This document shows positions 25,756 through 34,677 of a stretch of 64,000 bases of DNA, in pieces. The position numbers and the translations under genes are program-made. Origin of the DNA: Streptomyces brasiliensis (GTDB lineage Bacteria; Actinomycetota; Actinomycetes; Streptomycetales; Streptomycetaceae); the NCBI RefSeq assembly GCF_014647875.1, contig NZ_BMQA01000038.1, positions 1 through 64,000 of the forward strand, read 5' to 3'. A model generated the notes under the pieces. The model was given only the letters and a program-made list of their open reading frames with translations. It did no database searches and was not told the origin of the DNA. How positions within the stretch are numbered: position 1 is the first letter of the stretch; each line of letters opens with the position of its first letter.

Positions 25756-27108
25756 ATGACGGTAGAGGCGTTGTCCGAGTGGATTGTCGGCCTTGATTAT
25801 CAAGATCTCCCGTCCGAAGTTTCACAGCAAAGCATCCGAATAATTTCGGACACGCTGGCAGTTGCGCTCGGCGCGAGCCGGGAGCCCGAAGTTCCGGGCA
25901 CCGCCGAGGCGGCCCGAGCAATTGGGGGCGGCGGATCAGCCACAGTCCTGGCAACTGGGGAGCGGGCGAATTCCTATGTGGCCGCGCTACTGAATGGACA
26001 GGCATCTGTCACGTACGAGCTCGACGAAGGTAATCAATGGGCTATTAATCATCCCGCATCTCATGTGCTGCCCGCGATTCTCGCCACAGCCGAAGAGCTG
26101 GGCAGCAGTGGCAAAGAATTCCTGGTGGCCTTCGTTGTCGGCTATGAGGCGGCTGCGCGGGCCGGCAGTGCGCTCAGTCTTCGAGAGGGTGTCCACCCGT
26201 TTGGCACAGCAATGGTGGTCGGGGCCGCAGCTGGCGTCGCCCGGCTGCACGGGTTCTCGGCCTCTCAGATTTCGGAGGCGGTCAGGGTGGCGTCTGCGAT
26301 GACCCCCGCTTCGACGCAGCGCGCTGCCAACATGGGCGCAACCGTTCGGAATTTGCTCACCGGCTTGTCGTCGGCCGCTGGCGTACTCGGCTCGATCGCG
26401 GTGCAAGGAGGGGTCACAGGCGAGAAGCAAGCACTGGCGACCGTATACGGCAAGATCCTTGGGGAGAACTTCGACCAATTCCGCCTCGGCGACCGCCTGG
26501 GTCAAGATTGGCTGATCCTGCGGAACTACTTCAAACTGCATGCCTGTAGCCGCTGGAACCACGCCCCAATTGAGGCAATGAGCAAACTCCGGGCGAGGAC
26601 AGGGATCAAGGGTGACGACATTGACCGAGTGATCGTATTCACATACTCGCCCGCTACCCGGCTGAATGAGACCGCCCCACCGAACGAGTTCGCCGCTAAG
26701 CATTCGATTCCATTCAACGTAGCCGTACAGGCATTGTTGGGTCACAACGGAATTGAAGCATACGCTCCAGACGTAGTGCGTGACCCGAAGGTTCGTTCTC
26801 TGATGGCCCGTATCCGAGTGGTCGAGGATCCTGCGTACACGAAAGCTCAGCCCGCCGTCCGTGCCGCTCGAGTTGAGGTTCATACCAGGGATGGACGGTG
26901 CCTGATCGAGGTCGAGGATCAAGCCCCGGGTGGCTTCGACAATCCCTATCCTCCATCAGTGCTTGATGCGAAGTTCGATATGTTGGTCACGCGCGGTAGA
27001 TCGCATGAGTTGGTACAACCGCTGAGAGATTGGCTCCTAGCACTACCTGGCCACCCGAACCTCGAGGGCCTTTCTCGGCTCCTCCGACGTGAAGGAACGC
27101 TGAATTGA
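25756..27108 (+). CDS. MmgE/PrpD family protein 5 (lower-GC, DEGN type)
   Basis: A 450-residue MmgE/PrpD protein with AAGGAG before the ATG. Motifs are SVTYELDEGNQWAINHPASH, GVHPFGTAMVVGAAAG, GATVRNLLTGLSSAAG and HACSRWNHAPIEAM. It is close in pattern to copy 3 (18339-19703). The DNA is clearly less GC-rich than the genes before it: line 26581-26640 is about 55% GC. It also uses A/T-ending codons that the earlier genes avoid. It was probably acquired separately. Confidence 0.88.
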   Translation: MTVEALSEWIVGLDYQDLPSEVSQQSIRIISDTLAVALGASREPEVPGTAEAARAIGGGGSATVLATGERANSYVAALLNGQASVTYELDEGNQWAINHPASHVLPAILATAEELGSSGKEFLVAFVVGYEAAARAGSALSLREGVHPFGTAMVVGAAAGVARLHGFSASQISEAVRVASAMTPASTQRAANMGATVRNLLTGLSSAAGVLGSIAVQGGVTGEKQALATVYGKILGENFDQFRLGDRLGQDWLILRNYFKLHACSRWNHAPIEAMSKLRARTGIKGDDIDRVIVFTYSPATRLNETAPPNEFAAKHSIPFNVAVQALLGHNGIEAYAPDVVRDPKVRSLMARIRVVEDPAYTKAQPAVRAARVEVHTRDGRCLIEVEDQAPGGFDNPYPPSVLDAKFDMLVTRGRSHELVQPLRDWLLALPGHPNLEGLSRLLRREGTLN

Positions 27109-27269
27109 GCCGAGTCAACGCGGTTTCAGAAGGTCTGTGGCGCCTTTCGGGGCGCAGGAAACGAATCCACTGGTCTGCCTGATTCATCTCTCTTGTCTCT
27201 GAGGTGCTAGCGCTTTGGGTCGCTTCGGTACGACACACTGCATCTACTCTTGAGGGGGTATCGATCTGC

Positions 27270-28679
27270 ATGGATAGCGATGGATCGAATAGCCGCGCTG
27301 TGGAGGATGGTCCGAGCACTGTTTTCCAACTGGCTCGAGCGATGGTTTCCACGAACTGGGAGGCCTTGCCGCCGGAAGTGCAGAATATGGCGCTGAATCT
27401 TGTTCTGGACTCGTTGGCCGTGATGGCGGCGGGCTCTGCTCATCCGGATATGCGGTACCTCCGCGAATCTATCGCACCTTCTCCGGGGCCCTGTACGGTA
27501 TTCGGAGACAGCGTCGGCGCCAATATCCAGGATGCTGTTCTGCTCAATGGATCAACGATTACGGTCCTTCAGAGGCAAGACGGATATTCTAGAATGAAGG
27601 GACACCCGGCAATTCAGCTCGCTGCAGTCCTTCTCGCGCTGGGTGAGGAAAGGAAGGCGCACCCGAAGGAGTTGCTTAATGCGTTCGTGGGCGGATACGA
27701 AGCGTCTGCTCGCATCGGGCTTGGCATGGGTGGTGTGCCCTTCCATCTCCATGATATCGGAAACTGGGTAACAATTGGCGTTTCCGCGGCAGCGACGGTT
27801 CTGACCTGTTCGGGTGATGCGACTGCGGTAGCGTCAGCTATTGATGGCGCTTCTTCGCTTGGTCTGCATTTCGATCGCTGGACCACGACCGCTGGCGCTA
27901 CACTGCATCACCTCTATCCCGCTGTGGCGTGCACTACGGCGCTTAATGTGGCACGAGGGGTGAAGTCCGGGCTATCGGCACGTGTCGGATCGTTGAGCTC
28001 GTTTTATGGGTCATTCTTGGCCGATGGGTTCAATGGCCCTGCCATGCTAGAAGGTACGGTGAGTGGCGCGTGGGCGAAGTACGAGATCTTGAATGGCTAT
28101 TACAAGTTGTACCCGTCGTGCGCCCATCTGCATGGTGTTAACGACGCGATCGCTGCTCTGCTGGAAGACGAACGCTTCAGAGAAGATGACGTGCGTCGAG
28201 TTGACGTCCGGCTGTTTGATGAAGGAATGGCGATCGACTGCTCCGCGCCGAAGAACGACTTGGCTGCGAGATTCAGTGCCAAGGCAACAGTGGCTGCTGC
28301 GATCCGATTCGGAACTCTGGATGATCCAGGGCTGCTTGAGCTCGAAGCCCTCAAACCCCTGATGGATTTGATCAGCGTCTCCCATGGTCCAGAGCTCGAT
28401 GTCCACAAGCCCAGTGGCCGCCCTGGGACGGTGAAGGTTGAACTGAAGAGCGGCCGCGTCATATCAAGGACGGTCATCCACCCGCGGGGCACGCCGCGCG
28501 TCCCTGTCACAGACAGCCAGCGGCTGGCCAAGGCCATGAGCCTACTGGGCCGGGTATATGGCGCCTCGGGTGCCGAGAGGATCTTGGAGGAGGTCTACTC
28601 ACTCCCACAAGCCAGCTCGCTGGAGGGCCTGACGGCGAGTCTCCGGGTGCATGGTCCGGTTTGCTCCGGAGGAATGTAG
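27270..28679 (+). CDS. MmgE/PrpD family protein 6 (lower-GC, QDG type)
   Basis: A 469-residue MmgE/PrpD protein. I take ATG 27270, which has GAGGGGG upstream, over an earlier in-frame start at 27204. Motifs are TVLQRQDGYSRMKGHPAIQ, HLHDIGNWVTIGVSAAAT, CAHLHGVNDAIAAL and LAARFSAKATVAAA, the same pattern as copy 2 (11859-13256). GC is also lower than in the main island (line 27661-27720 about 60%). A 161-bp gap from copy 5 leaves room for its own promoter. Together copies 5 and 6 mirror copies 3 and 2. Confidence 0.88.
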   Translation: MDSDGSNSRAVEDGPSTVFQLARAMVSTNWEALPPEVQNMALNLVLDSLAVMAAGSAHPDMRYLRESIAPSPGPCTVFGDSVGANIQDAVLLNGSTITVLQRQDGYSRMKGHPAIQLAAVLLALGEERKAHPKELLNAFVGGYEASARIGLGMGGVPFHLHDIGNWVTIGVSAAATVLTCSGDATAVASAIDGASSLGLHFDRWTTTAGATLHHLYPAVACTTALNVARGVKSGLSARVGSLSSFYGSFLADGFNGPAMLEGTVSGAWAKYEILNGYYKLYPSCAHLHGVNDAIAALLEDERFREDDVRRVDVRLFDEGMAIDCSAPKNDLAARFSAKATVAAAIRFGTLDDPGLLELEALKPLMDLISVSHGPELDVHKPSGRPGTVKVELKSGRVISRTVIHPRGTPRVPVTDSQRLAKAMSLLGRVYGASGAERILEEVYSLPQASSLEGLTASLRVHGPVCSGGM

Positions 28680-28742
28680 GCGACTCTGTCGGGGCAACCG
28701 TGGTTCGTTCTGAACCTCTGGCCCGCTTCCGGGCAGGATGAA

Positions 28743-30020
28743 ACCTGCCCGGAGCCGAGGCGCTTATCGAGCAGCACCTGAAACGCCGTATCGCCAGTTG
28801 GGAGAACGGACACAGCACGCCAGACGACTTCTACGGTCCGCTGCTGTGCGAGGTGTTCGACCCCAGCGCTGCCGAGCTGGGGCTGAACCACGAGGGCGAG
28901 CGGGACACGGGACTCCTGGACGCCAGCTATCCGGCGAGCCCCGAAGGCGCGATCGAAACAGTCGGACAGCTGTGGCGCGCTGATCTCAACAGGTACGAGC
29001 CTCTGCACCAGGCCGAACCGTCCGAGCCTGCGTGGAACGAAGCCTCGCTCCGCTGGTTGGTCGCGCCCGAGCCGGCCGTTCCTCGGCAGCGTCAAGACGG
29101 AATGTGCGTCGGTCTCGGAGACGTAGCCGCCATCAAGACCACCGCGGACATGTTCGCCGAGTTGGACGACCGCTTCGGCGGCGACCACGCTCGGCACGCA
29201 GCCGTCCAGTACCTGAGCACCGAAGTGACGCCCCTCCTGCGCGGCCAGTACACCGAACAGGTCGGCAGAGCTCTGTTCTCCACCGTGGCGGAGGCAACAC
29301 TCCTGGCTGGTTGGATGTCCTACGACGCCTGCCGCCACGGTCTGGCACAGCGGTACTTCCTCCAGGCTCTCCGGTTGGCCCAGGACGCCAATGACCGCCG
29401 ACTCGCCGGAAGCATCCTGTCTGCCATGAGCCATCAAGCGACGTTCCTGGGCCGCTATACGCAGGCTGCGACGCTGGCTCGCGCGGCTCTCATGGGCATC
29501 TCTCCCGTGGCCACCCCGACACTGCGCGCCCAGTTCCACGTCATGGAGGCGCGCGCCCTTGCCCGAACCGGAGACGTGGTGGCATGCGAAGCCGCCTTGA
29601 GTGCGGCCACGAGAGCGCTGGAGAGCCGGAACAGCGACGACGAGCCCGAATGGATCATTCGACGAAACCGAGCTCGCCGCGGAGGCTGCCCACTGCTTCC
29701 GCGACGTCAACAGTGCACGGCAGGCCGTTGCCCACGCCGAGAACGCCATGAGCGGCAACCATGTACGGAGCGACTTCTTCGCGACCATGGTTCTCGCCGA
29801 CGCCCACCTACGCGCCGGCGACGTCGAGGAGGCGTGCCGCGTGGCCCTCGATGCGCTCGATCTTGGCGAGCAGCTGAAGTCAGCTCGATGCGTCAGCTAC
29901 CTCGCCGAGTTCCGGCAGGACCTCACGGCCGTCGGTGACAGCGCAGACGCGCGCGCCTTCACCAAGCAGGTCAGAGAACACAGGCTCTGGATTGCCTCCG
30001 ACGCTCACGTCGCTGTCTGA
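28743..30020 (+). pseudogene. XRE/TPR-type regulator, truncated and frameshifted
   Basis: The plus strand reads LPGAEALIEQHLKRRIASWE, ENGHSTPDDFYGPLLCEVFD and then a helical repeat body with EQVGRALFSTVAEATLLAGW and MSHQATFLGRYTQAATLARA. Near 29655 the frame shifts, and the rest (ELAAEAAHCFRDVNSARQAV to SDAHVAV) follows in another frame to 30020. Intact streptomycete proteins of this kind carry an N-terminal XRE HTH; here the HTH and the start codon are missing. The truncation point lies directly after the catabolic island, marking its right border. Confidence 0.7.
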
Positions 30021-30133
30021 CACCAGGACGCGAACCCTGCGCTCAGAACGGGCCCCACTCGTCTCGGCCCTCCCCTGTGCGGAGGGACCGCACTCGCCGA
30101 GCGACGCATGACTGAGCCGGCATCCCGCGCCGC

Positions 30134-30557
30134 TCAGTCCACATCGGTCCCAAGTTCGGTGTCCGGGCGGCAGAATTCGCAGGCCTGCACCATGGGGTCG
30201 AGCAGTGCCGCGCGGGCGTCCTGCGCAGTGATCGGGTGCGTCGGGCCTGCGTTCAGGCAGTCGTCGATGTGGATGCGGGCTGGCTCGGGCCCGATCGCCC
30301 TCGGCTGCCGTTCCGCAGCGAAGCCGGTTCCCTTCAGCCCACGCGCGCGTCGCGAAGCCGCGCAGGGCGGCCGGGCGATGCTTGGGCGGTGGGACCGACT
30401 GCTGTGCTGAATGGTCTTCCGCACGGGTGAGCGCATCGAAGACGGCATCGCGCTGAAGGCGCAGGTAGAGGCCCACGGTCTCGTTCTCGGCGTTCTGCTG
30501 GTCCAGGCGCCGCAGGATCGCTCGGAGCCGCTGGGCATCAGGCGGCAGGACAGACAT
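30134..30557 (-). pseudogene. DUF6233-type streptomycete protein, frameshifted
   Basis: The first frame gives QNAENETVGLYLRLQRDAVF after the ATG. Near 30330 the sensible frame changes to GPEPARIHIDDCLNAGPTHP and then ACEFCRPDTELGTDVD. The intact product would be about 140 residues with a short Cys/His cluster (H-x-D-C and C-x2-C) like DUF6233 proteins, which are common in streptomycetes and of unknown function. It follows the 73-aa gene in the same direction. Confidence 0.6.
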
Positions 30558-30587
30558 GACCCGTACCCCCGACGCCGTTGAGGCCTG

Positions 30588-30809
30588 TCACCTCCAACCT
30601 CTTTTTCCCCGCCCGAGACTGCGCAGTTCCCACAAGGCTCCCGGTGTGCGTCCGCCGCGCTCCTGCCAATGCGGGTGGAACAGCACTGTGGTCGACAGCT
30701 CGGACAGGCGACGCCGGAGCGGGGTGTGACCGGGCCTGTCGGCCAGCTGACGGTAGACGGCGGTCCACTCCTGCTGTGCCTGGACGAGGTCGTCGGGAAA
30801 CGACCGCAT
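30588..30809 (-). CDS. 73-aa streptomycete hypothetical protein
   Basis: A short Arg-rich protein starting MRSFPDDLVQAQQEWTAVYR, with a basic helical middle (TPLRRRLSELSTTVLFHPHW). Similar proteins are often found just upstream of DUF6233 genes in Streptomyces, as here (30 bp). The coding-like pattern and this pairing support it; the function is unknown. Confidence 0.6.
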   Translation of the reverse strand: MRSFPDDLVQAQQEWTAVYRQLADRPGHTPLRRRLSELSTTVLFHPHWQERGGRTPGALWELRSLGRGKRGWR

Positions 30810-30975
30810 GGCGAGATTCAAGCATGCGTTCGAATTTCTTGGTGACCGACGAACCGGCAAATGTGACTCACAGCGATGGATGGCCACTGACATCGCTACG
30901 TGGCCACGCGGACCCAGTTCGGGCGATCATGCGGGGTCTGGACGCTGGGCTGCCGGACAGCAGGTCCCTCACACC

Positions 30976-31012
30976 GATGAGTCGCCCACCCTCGCAGGGG
31001 GGGCGACTCATC
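30976..31012. terminator. Terminator hairpin after the DUF2945 gene
   Basis: GATGAGTCGCCC (30976-30987) pairs perfectly with GGGCGACTCATC (31001-31012) around a 13-base loop, 12 bp after the minus-strand stop at 31025. Confidence 0.85.
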
Positions 31013-31024
31013 ACGATGCTGTGG

Positions 31025-31201
31025 TTACAGCGACCGCTCTATCTTCCGCTCCTCGACCTGCTCTTCCGCGTTGCTCTTCTCGTCGCGGACGGTGTACCTC
31101 GCCTGGGGCGACTCACCCTGGATACGCCGGATCTCTCCGGTGTGCCTCTGGTTGTCCTGCCCCTGGTACTGCACACGATCGCCCTTGTTGAACTGCGTCA
31201 C
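31025..31201 (-). CDS. DUF2945 (HVA1-type TUDOR-like) small protein
   Basis: A 58-residue protein, FNKGDRVQYQGQDNQRHTGE followed by a charged beta-strand-rich tail with YTVRDEKSNAEEQVEERKIE. This matches the DUF2945/HVA1 domain, a small barrel of unknown role found in many bacteria and fungi. I take the GTG at 31201, behind GGTGGAG, over longer in-frame options that lack a site. A clear terminator follows. Confidence 0.8.
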   Translation of the reverse strand: MTQFNKGDRVQYQGQDNQRHTGEIRRIQGESPQARYTVRDEKSNAEEQVEERKIERSL

Positions 31202-31680
31202 TTTCTCCACCTTCCGAAGCTGACATGCACGGGTTCGCCTGTCTGAAGTGCGAGACCCGCCGCGCATCCGCTCTGAGTGCGGGGCGCAGTGTCATGACAT
31301 CGCGACTGATTCGTCGCAGCCACCGCTATGGGCCGAACGAGGTAACGCGGTCCACGTTTGCCAGCTTGCACTGCTCAAAATGGCCAACCGTAGCTGGCAA
31401 TCCTCCGCTCACCTGCGGCGTTCTCGCCGCGACTGGCCATCTATTGCTGACGGTCACAGCAAAGCGGCCGTACAAAGGCGTGGCTCCAGGCCACAAACAA
31501 AGCACTGGCGAGATCGCCGCCCCTCGCGACGCCGGTGGAGATGGACCCCGCGGACTGGACGCCGGCCACCTCGCCGTAATCGCCGACGGCGAGCCTTCGA
31601 TCACCCACAACTCGTCTGCACTTTACGGAACTCCGATCAGAGCCACTTTCAAGAAGCGCGTGACCATGGCCAGGGCACAA
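31202..31680. other. No recognisable gene
   Basis: Open frames exist on both strands, but none has coding-like composition or a family match. This is where the attachment site of the integrative element would be expected, next to the integrase end. No tRNA 3' end is evident. Confidence 0.35.
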
Positions 31681-31685
31681 ACTAC

Positions 31686-31712
31686 AAGGCCCTGGAGAGC
31701 TTCAGGGGCCTC
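31686..31712 (-). terminator. Hairpin after the integrase relic
   Basis: AGGCCCTG pairs with CAGGGGCCT around a GAGAGCTT loop with one bulged base, 19 bp beyond the minus-strand stop at 31731. Hairpins of this shape commonly follow integrase genes in streptomycete elements. Confidence 0.5.
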
Positions 31713-31730
31713 GGACACGGTCAGGTAATT

Positions 31731-32177
31731 TCACTCGTACTCGCGGAGCAGGTCCTCGATCCGACGGTTGGCGACCTCCTGACGCCCGTCGAGGCACTTG
31801 GCGTAGCGGGTCAGCAGGACCTCAACGCTGTTGCCGGCCCGTTCGGCTACGTCGGTGGGATCTACTCCGGCATTGAGCCACGTCGACAGCGCCGAGTGCC
31901 GAAGGTCGTACGGCCTACTCGCGAGCGGCGAGGCCGTGACAGCTGGCGGCAGCGCCAGCAGCCGAGCTTCCTGCCACACCCGGTAGTACGTCGAGGACGG
32001 GACAACCGAGCCCTTCTCGCTGAAGAAGAGGTCGGCCAGGCAGCGCAAGATCTCGTCGCCCTCGTAGCTGTCGGCGGCAAGGATCACCGGTTCGGCGATC
32101 AGCACGGCTTCGGTGAGGCGGTTCTGGCGGGTCAGCTCGGCGGCGCGCTTCAGCGTGCGGAGCGTGGACGGGCGCAA
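31731..32177 (-). pseudogene. Chimera: AICE small-protein start fused to integrase C-terminus
   Basis: A 148-codon frame with a good GGAGGA site before a TTG start. Residues 1 to about 50 (ELTRQNRLTEAVLIAEPVIL) belong to a small transfer-region protein. From about residue 52 on it is the C-terminal catalytic part of a tyrosine recombinase: RPYDLRHSALSTWLNAGVDP, then LLTRYAKCLDG, which holds the His/Arg/Tyr active-site cluster. The core-binding domain and the first catalytic Arg are missing. A deletion within the element joined the two in frame. It cannot be an active integrase. Confidence 0.75.
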
Positions 32178-32196
32178 GGTGGAAGTTCCTCCGAGG

Positions 32197-32829
32197 TCAG
32201 GTGAGTTGAGATGCGATGGCTTCGGCGATCGGCATGGGGACGCCGAGTCGGGCGCGAAGCGTCGAGGTGTCGATAGGGGTTCCGGTCCGGGCGCAGTGGT
32301 CGTCGGCGACCTTGCGGCCGAGAGCGACGAGTGCCGGCGGGACGGAAGCCGTTGCGGGCACAGCCGGCTCAGGTTGGGCGGCGGGCAGTTCGGGAGCCGA
32401 GGGAGACGAGGCCGCCTCCTCTTCCATCACGGGCGCCTCTTGGGGCTTCGCCACCTCTTGCGACTTCGGCAGCTCATGGGCGAGCAGCGTTCCACCGAGG
32501 AAGGCGACGGCAGGCCACCCGGCCACGAGGATCCGCAGCCAGGCCGGTACGGCGCCCAGATCGAGCAATCCGGCAGTGGCGACGTTGGCACCCAGCGACG
32601 CCGTCAGCGCGACGAGGAACCAGCACCACCCGCCCGCTTTCGCTCCGCCGGAACGCAGCCACCGCCAGGCCGCCACCAACAGCAGGTCGACGGAGACCGG
32701 ATAGGCCCACGCCTTCCACCCGTGCTGACCGGCAGCCGAGGCCAGGTCGTGCAGGTGAGCGAAGGACAGCGCGGCAGCGATCACCGCTTGGACGAGTACG
32801 GCGTCGAGTCGGACGGGCAGGGCACGCAC
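32197..32829 (-). CDS. DUF2637 membrane protein (AICE spread/transfer type)
   Basis: A 210-residue protein. Its N-terminal half has four predicted helices in the DUF2637 pattern: AALSFAHLHDLASAAGQHGW, AWAYPVSVDLLLVAAWRWLR, FLVALTASLGANVATAGLL and LRILVAGWPAVAFLGGTLLA. The C-terminal half is a Glu/Pro/Ala-rich linker and a small helical end. I choose GTG 32829, six bases after AGGAGG. Such proteins sit in the transfer region of streptomycete plasmids and AICEs and may take part in DNA spread through mycelium. It lies upstream of the chimeric integrase and appears intact. Confidence 0.8.
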   Translation of the reverse strand: MRALPVRLDAVLVQAVIAAALSFAHLHDLASAAGQHGWKAWAYPVSVDLLLVAAWRWLRSGGAKAGGWCWFLVALTASLGANVATAGLLDLGAVPAWLRILVAGWPAVAFLGGTLLAHELPKSQEVAKPQEAPVMEEEAASSPSAPELPAAQPEPAVPATASVPPALVALGRKVADDHCARTGTPIDTSTLRARLGVPMPIAEAIASQLT

Positions 32830-32912
32830 CTCACGCCTCCTTCCAGTTCCAGGCATGGCAGGGGCAGGGACTTGGCGCGGGACGGCCGCGCCGACCGTTG
32901 GAGCAGGCCCGG

Positions 32913-33180
32913 CTATTCGGTGGCCGGTTGTGGAGCGACGACGGGCCCCGAGTCCTCTACGGGCACAGCCGGGACGTACGGCCGGAAGGGCGCGAGCGCC
33001 GGTACGTCGAGGGCGAGGTGGGCCATTGCGCGGCAGGTGGCCGCGGCGTCGGAGAGTGAGAGGTACGGGGTACGGATGCGGGACCAGCCACCGGAGGTGT
33101 CACCGACGACGGCCAGGCCTGGCAGTTCGGCGGTGACAGGAGCGTGTCCCAGTAACGGGCAATCGGCTGGGTGATCGTGG
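32913..33180 (-). pseudogene. Probable C-terminal piece of an AICE FtsK-type protein
   Basis: The minus-strand frame reads PVTAELPGLAVVGDTSGGW, then IRTPYLSLSDAAATCRAMAH and ends in VAPQPATE. Tails of this kind close FtsK/SpoIIIE-type transfer proteins of streptomycete elements, just before the DUF2637 gene. Everything upstream has been replaced by IS sequence. The assignment is by memory of typical element tails and is moderate. Confidence 0.45.
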
Positions 33181-33277
33181 TGGCGCAATGGGTCGTGGTT
33201 GCTCGGTGTGTGCCTGCCGGGGCGGGACGGCCTGGTCCTGGGAATCGGCTTGAAGGGGGCCGGTGTGCCCGGTGGTG

Positions 33278-34050
33278 TCAGCCGACCGCGGCGGCGAGGC
33301 CGGCGGTTCCGGTGTGTCGGAAGATCTTGCGGAGGTTGTGGCAGGCGGCCAGCAGCCGCCACTCGCTGCGTGCCCCGTCCTCGCCGCGCAGGAGCAGATC
33401 ACGATCTGGCCGAAGACGGGTTCAACGATGGCCTTGCGGCGGCTGTAGGCGGCCCGGCCGGGCTTGGTCCACAGCTTGCGGGGCATGATCTCCTTCAAGG
33501 TGGCGTCCTTGGGGATGCGTCCGCGGGGTGCGGGCGGGACCTGCTCGTCGTGGCCGAGTCGGCCGGTGGCCATGAAAGTGTCGGTGCCACAGGTTAGTTG
33601 GCGGTCCCTGGCGGCCTCGAGGTTGGCCTCGGAGCAGTAGCCGGCATCGACCAGGGCCTGCTTGGGGTGGGTGCCGGTGTCGTGCGCGGACTGGTCGAGC
33701 ATCGGGGTGTAGTTCGCCGCGTCCGAGGCGTTGGTCGTCACGTCGGCGGCGGTGATGACCTGGTGTTCCTCGTCGACGACGGCCTGGGCGTTGTAAGCCT
33801 GGATGTAGGCGCCGTCGCTGTTCTTCATGATCCGCGAGGCGGGGTCGGTGAAGTTGGCCTGCGCCCTGGGCCTGGGCCGGGCCTTGCCAGCGGCCTTGTC
33901 ACCGGCGTCGGCCACGGCCTGCTCGTCGCTGGTCCCGGCGCGCTCTTGGCGGCGGCGCTCCTTGTCCTCAGCGTGAGCGCGGGCTTTCTCGGCGGCCTCG
34001 GCCTCGATCTGCGCGCGGGCGGCCTGCAGTGGGCAGGACGGGCCGTACCT
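33278..34050 (-). pseudogene. IS1182-type transposase, truncated and frameshifted
   Basis: The minus strand gives NFTDPASRIMKNSDGAYIQA, YNAQAVVDEEHQVITAADVT, ALVDAGYCSEANLEA and RKAIVEPVFGQIV, the DDE core and the last catalytic Glu. Near 33400 bases are missing, and the C-terminus (GARSEWRLLAACHNLRKIFR) continues in another frame to 33278. The N-terminal third is absent. It interrupts the AICE relic. Confidence 0.82.
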
Positions 34051-34140
34051 CTCGGCGGGTCGTGGCCTTGATGGCCAGTGTTCGCCACCGGGGCGGCGCG
34101 ACTGTCAGGCCGCAGGCATCCATGGCCTGAACGCTGAGAG

Positions 34141-34659
34141 TTATGACCCCCGGGTGCTGCGCCTGTAACGGCGATGCAGCGCACGCAGCTGGGACAGTTG
34201 CTTCTCGAAGTCGCCCGCGTCGGCGGCGCCGACCCATGGCACCGGCAGCGAGACCATGGAGCCGTCGCGCAGCGTGGCCGCGACACGCAGCTCCGGACGA
34301 CGGACCCGGGGGTCGGCAGCAGCTACCCGCAGGTCCTCAAAGCGGTCGATCTCGTCCCACTCCAGCCGCCGCCACCGCAGCACCGTGCGGAACCGCAGCC
34401 CGTCCGGGCCGGCCTCCACCCGTCGCCTGAGCATCCCGAGCGCGCACGAGACGGCCCCCACACCCACCCCCGCGGAAAGGATCCCCCAGTCCTGGGCGTC
34501 CGGAACACCGAGGCGTGCCGCAACCCCCGCCGCAACCGCGAAGAGCACGGCCAACGCAGTCCACCAGCGTGCGGACTTGCCTTCCCACCGCAACGACAAC
34601 TCAGCATGGTCGATCACCCGTGTGATCTTGCCACCGGCCACGCCCATCCGGTAGGTCAC
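34141..34659 (-). CDS. Bacterial PH-domain membrane protein
   Basis: A 172-residue protein with two predicted helices (WTALAVLFAVAAGVAARLG, and WGILSAGVGVGAVSCALGML). A PH-like domain follows, starting with VEAGPDGLRFRTVLRWRRLE and WDEIDRFEDLRV. This is the common actinobacterial layout of PF10756-type proteins, which are membrane-anchored with a cytoplasmic domain of unknown role. The start is uncertain: GTG 34659 or ATG 34647, neither with a strong site. A further open stretch upstream contains an 18-bp duplication and is probably not coding. Confidence 0.7.
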   Translation of the reverse strand: MTYRMGVAGGKITRVIDHAELSLRWEGKSARWWTALAVLFAVAAGVAARLGVPDAQDWGILSAGVGVGAVSCALGMLRRRVEAGPDGLRFRTVLRWRRLEWDEIDRFEDLRVAAADPRVRRPELRVAATLRDGSMVSLPVPWVGAADAGDFEKQLSQLRALHRRYRRSTRGS

Positions 34660-34677
34660 GGTTTCACGAGCGCCGCC

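Noticed and set aside
27130..27160. A further copy of the island operator (CTTTCGGGGCGCAGGAAAC) before copy 6
   Set aside because: The spacer is 8 rather than 7 bases and the right half is GGAAAC. It does not match the other five copies well enough.
31202..31680. tRNA-type attachment site next to the integrase relic
   Set aside because: I looked for a tRNA 3' end with CCA-like acceptor and T-arm and saw none. Without a direct-repeat partner no att site can be named.
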